NCBI GenBank assembly: GCA_015057115.1
Contig: SVEZ01000010.1
Span: 49,403-113,402 of the forward strand
Reading direction: 5' to 3'
From: Lachnospiraceae bacterium
Lineage (GTDB): Bacteria; Bacillota; Clostridia; Lachnospirales; Lachnospiraceae
DNA length: 64,000 nt
Shown in pieces: positions 18,086 to 26,420 of the stretch. How positions within the stretch are numbered: position 1 is the first letter of the stretch; the number at the start of each line of letters is the position of its first letter. The position numbers and the translations under genes were made by a program. The notes under the pieces were generated by a model that ran no database searches, was not told the DNA's origin, and worked only from the letters and a program-made list of their open reading frames with translations.

Positions 18086-18115
18086 TAGTATGTCCGAAAT
18101 ATCATGCGCTAATCA
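18086..18115 (-). promoter_or_regulatory. Sigma-G/F-type forespore promoter for the SASP gene
   Basis: On the minus strand the -10 element is CATACTA (18092-18086), an exact match to the known sigma-G consensus, with TGATTA (18115-18110) 17 nt upstream in the -35 position. It ends 47 nt before the start codon. Confidence 0.7.
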
Positions 18116-18130
18116 TGGAAATATTTGGTC

Positions 18131-19372
18131 TTATTTCACAAACTCTCCATCTTTCATCACAGATTTTACAATATTCATGGCTGTACAATATGGCAGGAAA
18201 TGGATGGATGGCTTATCTAATATAACAAGGTCTGCCTTTTTTCCCACTTCGATACTTCCTACCGTATCCTGACGATTTACTGCTGCCGCACCATTGATGG
18301 TTAAGGCATTTAATACCTCTTCGATGGTCAGGTGCATGTAAATACAGGAAATTGCTATAATCAGCGGAATGCTGCAGGTATGACAGCTTCCCGGATTGTA
18401 ATCCGATGCAATTGCCACTGCACAACCGGAGTCAATCATCTGACGTCCCTTTGCATAAGGTGCTCCAAGGCTAAACGCTGTTGCCGGAAGTAAAGTTGCC
18501 ACTGTGCTTCCCTTTGCCAGTTTTTCAATACTTTCATCTGATGCCATCAGCAAATGATCTGCAGACTGACATCCTTCTTCCACTGCCATGGATGCTCCGC
18601 CCAAATCCACAATCTCGTCTGCATGGACTTTCAGACGGAAACCGAGTTCTTTCGCTCCTCTTAAGTAATAACGGGAATCTTCAATATCGAATACTCCTTT
18701 TTCAGTGAAAATATCCGCAAACTCTGCCAGATTTTCTTCTTTAACCTTTGGCATAACTTCTTTCAAATTGAAGTCAATAAATTCCCTGTCTCTACCTGTA
18801 TACTCCGGTGGAATCGCATGAGGTCCCAAGAAGGTTGGCACAATATCAACCGGATGCTCTTCATTCAGCTTCTTCATAACTCGAAGCATTCTTAATTCTG
18901 TTTCATAGTCCATTCCGTAGCCGCTTTTGCCCTCTACAGTGGTAATTCCGTAGGAAAGCATCCGATCTAAGCGCTCTTTTCCTGTTTCCATCAGTTCCTG
19001 ATCGCTGGCTCCTCTGGTAGCATTCATGGTAGATGCAATTCCGCCACCACGCTCCATAATGGACATATAACTGTCGCCTTTTAATCTCCAGGAAAATTCA
19101 TCTGCACGATATCCCCCAAAGATAAAGTGTGTATGAGAATCCACCAGTCCCGGAATTACTGCGCATCCGCTTGCGTCCACTACGTCGCAATCCTCTAAAT
19201 CACCGTAAACCCGCTTCAATTCCTCGGTAGTTCCCACAAAAGCGAACTTTCCATCAATAACTACCACTGCGCCATCCTTGATAATACCGGCATCTGCCAT
19301 CTCTTTTCCGTGCTTTGGTCCCTTGCCTGCGCAGGTCACCAATTCCGGAATGTGTATAATGATCTTTTTCAT
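18131..19372 (-). CDS. hutI: Imidazolonepropionase
   Basis: A 413-aa zinc amidohydrolase that opens 4-imidazolone-5-propanoate to N-formiminoglutamate, step three of histidine breakdown. Seen: VDSHTHFIFGGYRADEF (H-x-H metal site, about residues 79-95), GYGMDYETELR, FLGPHAIPPEY, KVHADEIVDLGGA (metal His), DHLLMAS and ASDYNPGSC (metal Asp). Length matches family members. It lies 5 kb downstream of hutHU, separated by unrelated genes, so it is not in the same transcript. Confidence 0.95.
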   Translation of the reverse strand: MKKIIIHIPELVTCAGKGPKHGKEMADAGIIKDGAVVVIDGKFAFVGTTEELKRVYGDLEDCDVVDASGCAVIPGLVDSHTHFIFGGYRADEFSWRLKGDSYMSIMERGGGIASTMNATRGASDQELMETGKERLDRMLSYGITTVEGKSGYGMDYETELRMLRVMKKLNEEHPVDIVPTFLGPHAIPPEYTGRDREFIDFNLKEVMPKVKEENLAEFADIFTEKGVFDIEDSRYYLRGAKELGFRLKVHADEIVDLGGASMAVEEGCQSADHLLMASDESIEKLAKGSTVATLLPATAFSLGAPYAKGRQMIDSGCAVAIASDYNPGSCHTCSIPLIIAISCIYMHLTIEEVLNALTINGAAAVNRQDTVGSIEVGKKADLVILDKPSIHFLPYCTAMNIVKSVMKDGEFVK

Positions 19373-19404
19373 ATCCTTCTCCTTATTTTACTAGATTTTA
19401 TTTT

Positions 19405-19680
19405 TATTATACCATAATAGCGACGAGGAGAATACAAATTTATTTGTATTCGACGACCGCAAGTGATAACAAGCACTTGTGCTTGTTATACCATAAAAGC
19501 GGGAGCCAGGCGAGCACAAAGTGCTCGGTAGGCATTGGCATGTGATGCTGGCTGCTTGCAGACAAAGCATCACAATGACATATGCCGTTAATGAGCGCAT
19601 TGCGCTCATTTCCTTTACTCAATACCCAATGTTTCCGGCGTGGGAAATCCCCATTTTTTATTTTTGAAAAATGGGGATGT
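19405..19680. repeat. Cluster of consecutive palindromes between hutI and an unknown gene
   Basis: Six near-perfect inverted repeats in about 275 bp: GAATACAAAT/ATTTGTATTC (19430-19451), ATAACAAGCAC/GTGCTTGTTAT (about 19466-19489), CGAGCAC/GTGCTCG (19511-19527), GTGATGC/GCATCAC (about 19542-19573), AATGAGCGCA/TGCGCTCATT (19590-19610) and CCCCATTTTT/AAAAATGGGG (about 19649-19676). A 16-bp motif (TTATACCATAA-AGCG type) occurs at about 19407 and again at about 19486. No convincing CDS covers it. It may be a MITE-like or REP-like element or a structured transcript. Confidence 0.6.
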
Positions 19681-19689
19681 ACAAATTCT

Positions 19690-21054
19690 TTAGAAAAAAT
19701 CCCCAAATTTCTTTTTCCCATTTTGGGAGTTTTCCAGCTTCTCCTGAATTGGAACCCGCTGTATGTCGGCTTCCATTTTCAATTTATTCTGATTGTTCTG
19801 TATCTGCTGATCCACATATTCCATCATCTCTTTTTCTGTATACACCCTTCCAATAAAGTGAGCATTATTCAGATACTTTGCAAAAGGTTCCGATAAAACA
19901 TCCCGCAAACGTTTTCCCTCTGCGATTGCTTTTTCCAGATCAATCCGCCCATTGTCGGTGCTTTCATAGTAAGATCGAAAGGCCGCAATATCAAAATCAT
20001 CCTTCATGAAGTCCTTCCAGAATTCCTCCTGTGTGGAAAAAGTCAGACGCTGTTCCTCTGAAAAACTCTTCAGGAAATTTTGGATTTTTTCATAGCTTTT
20101 TTCCTTGGCATAAGGAATCGACCACAATTCCCTTTCGGATTCTTTTCCACCTACATTTTTCCGTTCTCTGCAGTTGATTCCTTTATCGGTGTAAGATGTT
20201 ATAAACTGTATATCTATGGGAACTTTGCGACCGTTTGCTGGGTTGGTTACCTCGTCATGCTTAGAAACAACCGTTTCGGAGACATCCGGTTTCTCAACCC
20301 CTTCTACTTCCTCCTGCTCCTCAAACAGCAGGGAAAGTAAATCGTCGTCAAGTTTTATTCCCTTCATGATTTCTTGATAAAAATCGCAAATAGAATTGTA
20401 CAAATCCTCCGCAAGCTTTGCCTTAATCGGATCTAACGCACTATTCTCCTGTGCGGCTTCCTTCAAAAGCTCCACGCGGTTTCCTCTCTCAAAGATTCCG
20501 TCAAAATAGCTGGTATCGGTAAACACCTTACCTGAGATCAGATCCGCCACTTCGTCCGTCTGACGGATATACATGCAAAGCGCTGCAAACTCCGGATAAT
20601 CCAATTCTTCCGGGTTCGCACTGTAGGGATCGAAGTCTTTTTCAAATTCCTGCCCGTTTTCATCAATTCCCTGTATCGTATATGTCTTGTCCTTGCCATC
20701 GGAATTGATAAGAATGTTAAAAGAAATCTCCATTTCCTTGTAGGAAAAAACAACTTCCCCATCCGAATTTGCCTGCGCCAGCATTTCTGTTGTTTTTACA
20801 TTTGCAGAAATCATGCGTGTGTAAGCGCCAACCTCGCCATAACTTTTCTTTGTAACCGGAATCCTTGTGACGCCGCCATCCAGTTCCAGCTGCGTCTCAG
20901 CACTCTGCACCATGTGGGTTGATTTTTCTGTTAAAAGCTCATTCGCGTCCTCCTTAATGGCGGTTCCGGGAAAACCGTCTCTCTCTTTACTGCCTTTATA
21001 TCCCTTGTAATAAAAGCTTTTACTTTGAAATGTACCCAGACCTGCTATTGCCAT
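19690..21054 (-). CDS. Conserved hypothetical protein (Clostridia-type, unknown function)
   Basis: A 454-aa protein I cannot assign with confidence. It starts MAIAGLGTFQSKSFYYKGYK, has no signal peptide or membrane helix, and is acidic and helix-rich. A middle segment (about 120-250) has alternating strands and helices (YTIQGIDENGQEFEKDFDPY), there is a very acidic stretch LLFEEQEEVEGVEKP near 275, and the C-terminus is a likely coiled coil (EYVDQQIQNNQNKLKMEADI). The opening recalls Clostridia proteins of the DUF6033 type, but this is weak. ATG at 21054 follows TTACGGAGGTGGATT; the frame extends to 21108 without a site. A partial hairpin (ACCACC-rich) lies just upstream. Confidence 0.7.
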   Translation of the reverse strand: MAIAGLGTFQSKSFYYKGYKGSKERDGFPGTAIKEDANELLTEKSTHMVQSAETQLELDGGVTRIPVTKKSYGEVGAYTRMISANVKTTEMLAQANSDGEVVFSYKEMEISFNILINSDGKDKTYTIQGIDENGQEFEKDFDPYSANPEELDYPEFAALCMYIRQTDEVADLISGKVFTDTSYFDGIFERGNRVELLKEAAQENSALDPIKAKLAEDLYNSICDFYQEIMKGIKLDDDLLSLLFEEQEEVEGVEKPDVSETVVSKHDEVTNPANGRKVPIDIQFITSYTDKGINCRERKNVGGKESERELWSIPYAKEKSYEKIQNFLKSFSEEQRLTFSTQEEFWKDFMKDDFDIAAFRSYYESTDNGRIDLEKAIAEGKRLRDVLSEPFAKYLNNAHFIGRVYTEKEMMEYVDQQIQNNQNKLKMEADIQRVPIQEKLENSQNGKKKFGDFF

Positions 21055-21220
21055 AATCCACCTCCGTAAATCATGACCACCAGCGACAGCCGGTGGTTTC
21101 CTTACCAACTAAAAAAGCATCTGCGAACAGTGGTTGCTTCCCTGCTCACAGATGCTATCCTTTGCTCCGTATATTCCTGTTATAATATATCGGCAGGGGA
21201 ACTGAATTTCTGAACCCCTC

Positions 21221-22849
21221 TCAGGCAATCTTTCCGTTTCTTACTTCGATAATCTCATCATACAAAGAACGTACTTCCTTAGAAGCATGGTGAGAGATAG
21301 AAATAATTGTCTGGTCACTTTTCGAAAGCAGCTCCTTTTCAATCTTCTCACCCATTTCAGCATCCAATGCGCTGAAGCCCTCGTCTAAAATCAGAATATC
21401 CTTTTTCGCATGTAATGCTCTGGCAATGGCAATTCGCTGCTTTTGTCCTCCGGAAAGCTGATCGCCGTTAGTTCCCACAACAAAATCCATGCCCTTTTCT
21501 TTTGCAACCTCCGTCAAGGCTGCTTTGTTCAGCACTTCCGGAATGTCAGCCTTTTCCTCATCCCCCATTAAAATGTTCTCTTCAATGGATTCATTAAACA
21601 AATACACATTCTGCCATACACCGGAGGACAACCATTGCAGCTTTTCCCCGTCCTCTTCCTGACCATCCAAAAGTACCTGTCCCCTTACCGGCTTCATTTT
21701 TCCGGATAAAATATTTACCAGCGTGGATTTTCCGCAACCGCTTTCTCCAACAATCAGGTATTTCTTTCCCTTCTGAATATCCAGATTCACATCCTTTAAC
21801 ACGGTTTTGTCTGCTCCACTATATGAAAAAGCAACACCCCGAAGTGTGATTTTCTTCCAATCAAAGGATTGTTTATCAGTGAGATTTTCCATAGATTCTG
21901 CATCCTTACCGGTATTTTTCTGGAGGAATTCTCCATTTTTCGTGTAGTCCCCGATTTTCTCCCAAATGGGTTGAAACGCCTTTAATGCCGGAATCATGGA
22001 AAACAGCTGGAACAGGGGCTGGGTCATGCTACCGGAAACCTGAATAACACCTACCATGCTGCCATAGCTTAACGCCTTTTTGTAAATAAAATAGCCCGCC
22101 AGAATACAGATCACCATTTGCATGGAAAACGCCAGTGCATTGGAAACTCCATTGTTTAACTGCTTTAGCATTTCCAGCTTCTTATTACTTTTCTTCATCT
22201 GCCCGTTGCAGACTTCAAACTTCTCCATGCGATGCTTTTCTTTTTGAAAGGATTTGATTACCTCAAATCCCAGCACCACCTCACTCACACCTTGAGTCAA
22301 CTCCTGCTGGGCTTTGGAAACCGCCTCCGTTGCTTTTTCCATTTTCTTTGAAAAAACTGCCGGCACTCCAAACATGGCGACCGTCATTCCCAACATGGTA
22401 ATTGTAAAAACCGGTGAGTAATTTGTCATTACAATAATCGCAAAAATAAGCTGGGCAAAAGCGCTTACCGCAGAGAAAAATGTCTCCAGATAAGTGTCCT
22501 CAATTCGTTTTACATCATTCTGTACCAGCGAAATATAGTCGGTTTCTTCGTGCTCTTGAAATTCGCCGGTGCTTTTCTTCAGGATTTTCGCTACAATGTT
22601 TGCCCGGATTTCCTGCATCACCTTCATGTTTAACCGGACCTTTGCACTTGCCTGTAGCCAGTAAATTGCAGCAAAAATTGCAACAAAACAGACAGATATC
22701 ACAACTGCCTTTTTTACCTCCCCTGCAATCGCCCAATCAATCACATTTTGCAATACCAGACTGATTCCAACATATGCCGCAGAAAAAAGAACAGATAGCA
22801 GTCCTACCCAGACAAATTCCAGCAGGTGTTTCTTACCATATTCCTTCAT
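21221..22849 (-). CDS. ABC exporter (fused permease and ATPase)
   Basis: A 542-aa half-transporter: six transmembrane helices (about 12-300), then an ATPase domain with Walker A GESGCGKST (about 370), signature LSGGQKQR, Walker B ILILDEGFSALD with intact Glu, and SISHHASKE as the H-loop. A complete catalytic site and the lack of a partner gene suggest a homodimer. The upstream promoter has a 19-nt spacer with a dyad, the layout used by MerR activators, and a MerR gene ends 165 nt upstream on the same strand. The substrate is probably a drug or peptide, by analogy. Confidence 0.9.
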   Translation of the reverse strand: MKEYGKKHLLEFVWVGLLSVLFSAAYVGISLVLQNVIDWAIAGEVKKAVVISVCFVAIFAAIYWLQASAKVRLNMKVMQEIRANIVAKILKKSTGEFQEHEETDYISLVQNDVKRIEDTYLETFFSAVSAFAQLIFAIIVMTNYSPVFTITMLGMTVAMFGVPAVFSKKMEKATEAVSKAQQELTQGVSEVVLGFEVIKSFQKEKHRMEKFEVCNGQMKKSNKKLEMLKQLNNGVSNALAFSMQMVICILAGYFIYKKALSYGSMVGVIQVSGSMTQPLFQLFSMIPALKAFQPIWEKIGDYTKNGEFLQKNTGKDAESMENLTDKQSFDWKKITLRGVAFSYSGADKTVLKDVNLDIQKGKKYLIVGESGCGKSTLVNILSGKMKPVRGQVLLDGQEEDGEKLQWLSSGVWQNVYLFNESIEENILMGDEEKADIPEVLNKAALTEVAKEKGMDFVVGTNGDQLSGGQKQRIAIARALHAKKDILILDEGFSALDAEMGEKIEKELLSKSDQTIISISHHASKEVRSLYDEIIEVRNGKIA

Positions 22850-22914
22850 ACCTTGTTACCTCACTTTCCTTTTATACTGTGCCCTTTGGTAATTCCCTTT
22901 TTGTTTACAGCCTT

Positions 22915-22945
22915 ATTCTAAGCCCTTGGGTAAAGGCAAGGTCAA
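22915..22945 (-). promoter_or_regulatory. MerR-type promoter (19-nt spacer) of the ABC exporter gene
   Basis: Minus strand TTGACC (22945-22940), 19-nt spacer, TAGAAT (22920-22915). The spacer carries CCTTG-N8-CAAGG symmetry. Over-long 19-nt spacers containing a dyad are the established target of MerR-family activators, which untwist the DNA when bound to an inducer. Confidence 0.65.
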
Positions 22946-22981
22946 TATGGTATTTTTTGCCCTTTTTTCACGCATAAAAAA

Positions 22982-23009
22982 GAAAACCTCGGGTCAACCC
23001 AAGGTTTTC
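22982..23009 (-). terminator. Terminator after the MerR-family gene
   Basis: Stem GAAAACCT / AGGTTTTC extended by GGGT/ACCC inside, followed on the minus strand by TTTTTTATG. It lies 5 nt past the stop codon. Confidence 0.75.
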
Positions 23010-23013
23010 AAAG

Positions 23014-24186
23014 CTACACTTTTTCCATATTAAAAATAACGTATTCCATTTCCATGTCTTTCTCTTTTTTTAAGATATCCATATCAACGGATTCTTTTTT
23101 TATAAGGATTTTACCCGTCCGGTATTCATCCTTCTTCTGAAATCCCAGTGCTTTCATATCACGAAGAAATTTTTCCTCGTCCGCAAGCTTCTCACTTTTT
23201 TCCGGCACAAGCACTTTAAAACAGGAAATCTTTGCACCGGGAGCAAACTGCTTATAAGTCCGAAAACATCCTTTCTGAAAAACATCCACATCATAATCTT
23301 CTAAAAAGCCATAGTCCATCGGCACCTGAAAGGGTGCATTTTCTATATCGCCCATATAAAACAGGGTGTTTTTCGGAATCATTTCTTCCATATACATCTT
23401 CACGGGAATCATATTCTCGTTGCTTCGAATAAAAAGCTTTGCCTCCGGAGGCGTCCGCATAAAAACAGCACTGTTAATAATTGTTATGCTGCCACCATCA
23501 ATTAGGATATTATGTGCCTGTGCTGCATTTTCCTCCGCAATTTCCGCAGTCTTCTGGTAAAGATGGCGTATGTTTATAATGTAGTTTTCATCATTTTGCT
23601 CTAAATAACCTTCCAGTGCCCCAACTACCTCCTCACTGACCTGAGGCATTTCCATGATTTCATCCATCATCATTCCATAACGGATATAGTATGTTCTTCC
23701 GCAATCAAGGCAGACAAGTTTTCCTTCCATAACCTCATTGTGAGAAATAACTGCATCATCCAGAGTAAGTACTTTGCCACAATCCGGACACACCAAATCG
23801 GGAAGCATGGATAACGGAACCCCTCTTGAAATCTCTTTTACCTTATAGGCTTCCAGATGCTTTTCAATCCGTTCATTCATAATCTGAAGTTCCCGGATAA
23901 TTCTTTTATTTTCATTAAGCTTTTCTTCAAAAATCTTCCGAAAACTTCCCAGATAAGCCAAGACATTACCGGAATACATACTCTGAACCAAAAGATAGCC
24001 CCGCATTTCCTCCAGCTTAAAATTCATGCTTTTTAAAAGCAGAATGGTATCCATAACCTGATTGTCTATCTCAGAAAAATCGTATTGTGTATTTTTCCGC
24101 AAAGGGGTCAACAATCCTTCACTGATGTAATGACGCACCGTATCCACGGTTACCTCATGTTTTTTTGCAAATTCTCCGATTTTCAT
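23014..24186 (-). CDS. MerR-family regulator with zinc ribbon and methyltransferase-like effector domain
   Basis: A 390-aa regulator, far longer than a minimal MerR (about 130). Residues 1-70 are the MerR winged HTH (KIGEFAKKHEVTVDTVRHYI), about 75-125 a coiled dimerisation helix, and 135-180 a zinc ribbon with two CxxC pairs (VCPDCGK and VCLDCGR). The remaining 200 residues (ILIDGGSITIINSAVF, VPMDYGFLEDYDVDV, CFKVLVPE) look like a degenerate SAM-methyltransferase fold lacking an evident glycine-rich site. It may act as a ligand sensor. The adjacent ABC exporter promoter is the obvious target. Confidence 0.85.
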   Translation of the reverse strand: MKIGEFAKKHEVTVDTVRHYISEGLLTPLRKNTQYDFSEIDNQVMDTILLLKSMNFKLEEMRGYLLVQSMYSGNVLAYLGSFRKIFEEKLNENKRIIRELQIMNERIEKHLEAYKVKEISRGVPLSMLPDLVCPDCGKVLTLDDAVISHNEVMEGKLVCLDCGRTYYIRYGMMMDEIMEMPQVSEEVVGALEGYLEQNDENYIINIRHLYQKTAEIAEENAAQAHNILIDGGSITIINSAVFMRTPPEAKLFIRSNENMIPVKMYMEEMIPKNTLFYMGDIENAPFQVPMDYGFLEDYDVDVFQKGCFRTYKQFAPGAKISCFKVLVPEKSEKLADEEKFLRDMKALGFQKKDEYRTGKILIKKESVDMDILKKEKDMEMEYVIFNMEKV

Positions 24187-24329
24187 GGTTTTCCCCCTTC
24201 CTCTTTTTCAATTATGCCACAAAGCTAGCGGTATCGCAAGCGAATGCTTCGGTATCGGCACATAGCAAAAGCACCATGTACCGAGGATTCAACAGATATC
24301 CAAATCTCCAGAACAACGTCACGCAAAAA

Positions 24330-24357
24330 GCCCGCCCCGGCATACACCGGAACGGGC
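24330..24357 (-). terminator. Terminator of the hutHU transcript
   Basis: Stem GCCCG-N2-CCGG / CCGG-N2-CGGGC with a 6-nt loop, then TTTTT on the minus strand, 24 nt past the hutU stop. Confidence 0.8.
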
Positions 24358-24380
24358 AATTTTTCTATTTTACAAACATA

Positions 24381-26408
24381 CTATTTGATTCCCTTTTTGC
24401 TGCAAACTTCATCAATCAGTTTGTCATCTGCTACATACGGAATAGTAATGTGGTCGGTTCCGTTGGTAATCTTGTTGTATTCTGCAACAGTCTCCATGGA
24501 GTGCTCGTTACGAGCCCAGTTTCTTCTGGAAACACCTACCATGGTATCCCACGGAATAGCTTTCTTTAAGATTTCGTCAACGCGCTCGCTTCCGTCAAGC
24601 ACAAGACCGAATCCACCATTGATACCTTTGCTGATACCAACACCGCCACCGTTATGAAGTGCGATTAAACTCATTCCACGAGCTGCATTTCCGGCATAAC
24701 ACTGAACTGCCATATCTGCGGTAATGTTGGATCCATCGTAAATGTTGGAAGTCTCACGATATGGAGAGTCGGTTCCGCCGGTATCGTGATGGTCACGGCC
24801 AAGCATAACCGGTCCGATTTCGCCCTTTCTTACCATTTCGTTGAAACGAAGGGCAATGTCACGTCTTCCGTAAGCATCCTGATACAGGATACGGCACTGG
24901 GTACCAACAACCAGCTTATTCTTCTCTGCATCACGAATCCAGATGTAGTTATCTCTATCCTGGCCACGACGGTTCGGGTCAATTACATCCATAGCTGCTG
25001 CGTCGGTTTTGTGTAAGTCTTCCGGCTTGCCACTTAAACAGCACCAACGGAATGGTCCATAACCATAATCAAAGAGCATCGGTCCCATAATATCTTCTAC
25101 ATAAGATGGGAAAATAAAGCCTTCGGAGGTATCTTTTCCGTTCTTGGAAATGTCTTTTGCACCGGCATCAAAGCAGGCTTTCATGAAGGCATTACCGTAA
25201 TCGAAGAAGTAGGTTCCTCTTTCGGTTAACTGTTTTACAAGGTGGAAATGTTTCACTAAGGATTCATTTACCAGCTTAATGAATTTCTCTTTATCGGTAC
25301 GAAGAAGTTCTGTTCTTTCCTCGAAGCTGATTCCCTGTGGGCAGTATCCTCCATCGTATGGTACGTGGCAGGAAGTCTGGTCGGACAAAAGATCAATATG
25401 TACGTTATTGTCAACCGCATACTGCAACAAGTCTACTACGTTTCCGTGATAAGCAATGGAAATGCTTTCCTTCTTGTCCATATATTCTTTCGCTTTTGCA
25501 AAAGATTCTTCCGGTGTTTCACAAATAAGGGATACCCATCCCTGATTGTGTCTGGTTTCAATACGGGACATATCTACTTCTGCAACGATACCAACACCGT
25601 TAGCGATTTCGATTGCTTTTGGCTGTGCACCACTCATACCGCCAAGACCGGAGGTTACAAATAAGTGTCCGCTTAAATCACCATCAGCCGGAATTCCCAG
25701 TTTCAAACGTCCGGCATTTAAAATGGTATTGAAGGTTCCGTGTACGATACCCTGCGGTCCAATGTACATCCAGCCGCCGGCGGTCATCTGACCGTAGCTG
25801 GAGCATCCCATGGCAGTAGCTTTTGCCCAATCCTCCGGATTATCGTGCATACCAACCATCAACCCATTGGTGATGGTTACACGTGGGCTGGTCTTATGAG
25901 AACGGAAAAGTCCTAATGGGTTTCCGGACATAACAACCAAAGTCTGCTCATCGGTTAACTGCTCCAAATATTTCTTAATCAACTGATACTGCATCCAGTT
26001 CTGGCAAACCTGTCCGGTTTCACCGTAGGTTACCAACTCGTATGGGTAAAGGGCTACGTCCACGTCAAGGTTGTTGTCAATCATAACCTGAAATGCCTTA
26101 CCTTCGATACAGTTTCCTTTGTATTCATCAATTGGTTTGCCGTAGATTCTCTCCTTCGGCATGAAACGATAACCGTAGATACGTCCTCTGGTTAAAAGCT
26201 CGTCCAAAAATTCCGGAGCTAACTGCTCATGTAAGGATTCCGGAACGTAACGAAGGGCGTTCTTTACCGCCAATTTGATTTCTCTGTCAGTTAAGGTTAA
26301 TTCTCTTTTTGGTGCACGACGTACATTGGGGTCAAAAGTAGGATACTCCGGTAATACGTCGTCTAACTTTATGGTCATTGCTTCTGCAATCTGCTGATTT
26401 GTAAGCAT
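24381..26408 (-). CDS. hutU: Urocanate hydratase
   Basis: A 675-aa NAD-dependent urocanase that hydrates urocanate to imidazolonepropionate, step two of histidine breakdown. Seen: the NAD-binding region FVTSGLGGMSGAQPKAIEIA (about 250-270), MGCSSYGQMTAGGWMYIGPQ (about 205-224), the active-site region YGYGPFRWCCLSGK (about 448-461) and RDHHDTGGTDSPYRET (about 563-578). The 675-residue form, rather than about 555, is the long urocanase type common in Clostridia. It starts 12 nt after hutH ends. Confidence 0.96.
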   Translation of the reverse strand: MLTNQQIAEAMTIKLDDVLPEYPTFDPNVRRAPKRELTLTDREIKLAVKNALRYVPESLHEQLAPEFLDELLTRGRIYGYRFMPKERIYGKPIDEYKGNCIEGKAFQVMIDNNLDVDVALYPYELVTYGETGQVCQNWMQYQLIKKYLEQLTDEQTLVVMSGNPLGLFRSHKTSPRVTITNGLMVGMHDNPEDWAKATAMGCSSYGQMTAGGWMYIGPQGIVHGTFNTILNAGRLKLGIPADGDLSGHLFVTSGLGGMSGAQPKAIEIANGVGIVAEVDMSRIETRHNQGWVSLICETPEESFAKAKEYMDKKESISIAYHGNVVDLLQYAVDNNVHIDLLSDQTSCHVPYDGGYCPQGISFEERTELLRTDKEKFIKLVNESLVKHFHLVKQLTERGTYFFDYGNAFMKACFDAGAKDISKNGKDTSEGFIFPSYVEDIMGPMLFDYGYGPFRWCCLSGKPEDLHKTDAAAMDVIDPNRRGQDRDNYIWIRDAEKNKLVVGTQCRILYQDAYGRRDIALRFNEMVRKGEIGPVMLGRDHHDTGGTDSPYRETSNIYDGSNITADMAVQCYAGNAARGMSLIALHNGGGVGISKGINGGFGLVLDGSERVDEILKKAIPWDTMVGVSRRNWARNEHSMETVAEYNKITNGTDHITIPYVADDKLIDEVCSKKGIK

Positions 26409-26420
26409 CTTTTTTCCTCC

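Noticed and set aside
24187..24329. Small gene between the MerR gene and the hutU terminator
   Set aside because: Frames present are short, lack ribosome binding sites and do not resemble proteins; I see only the terminator in this interval.
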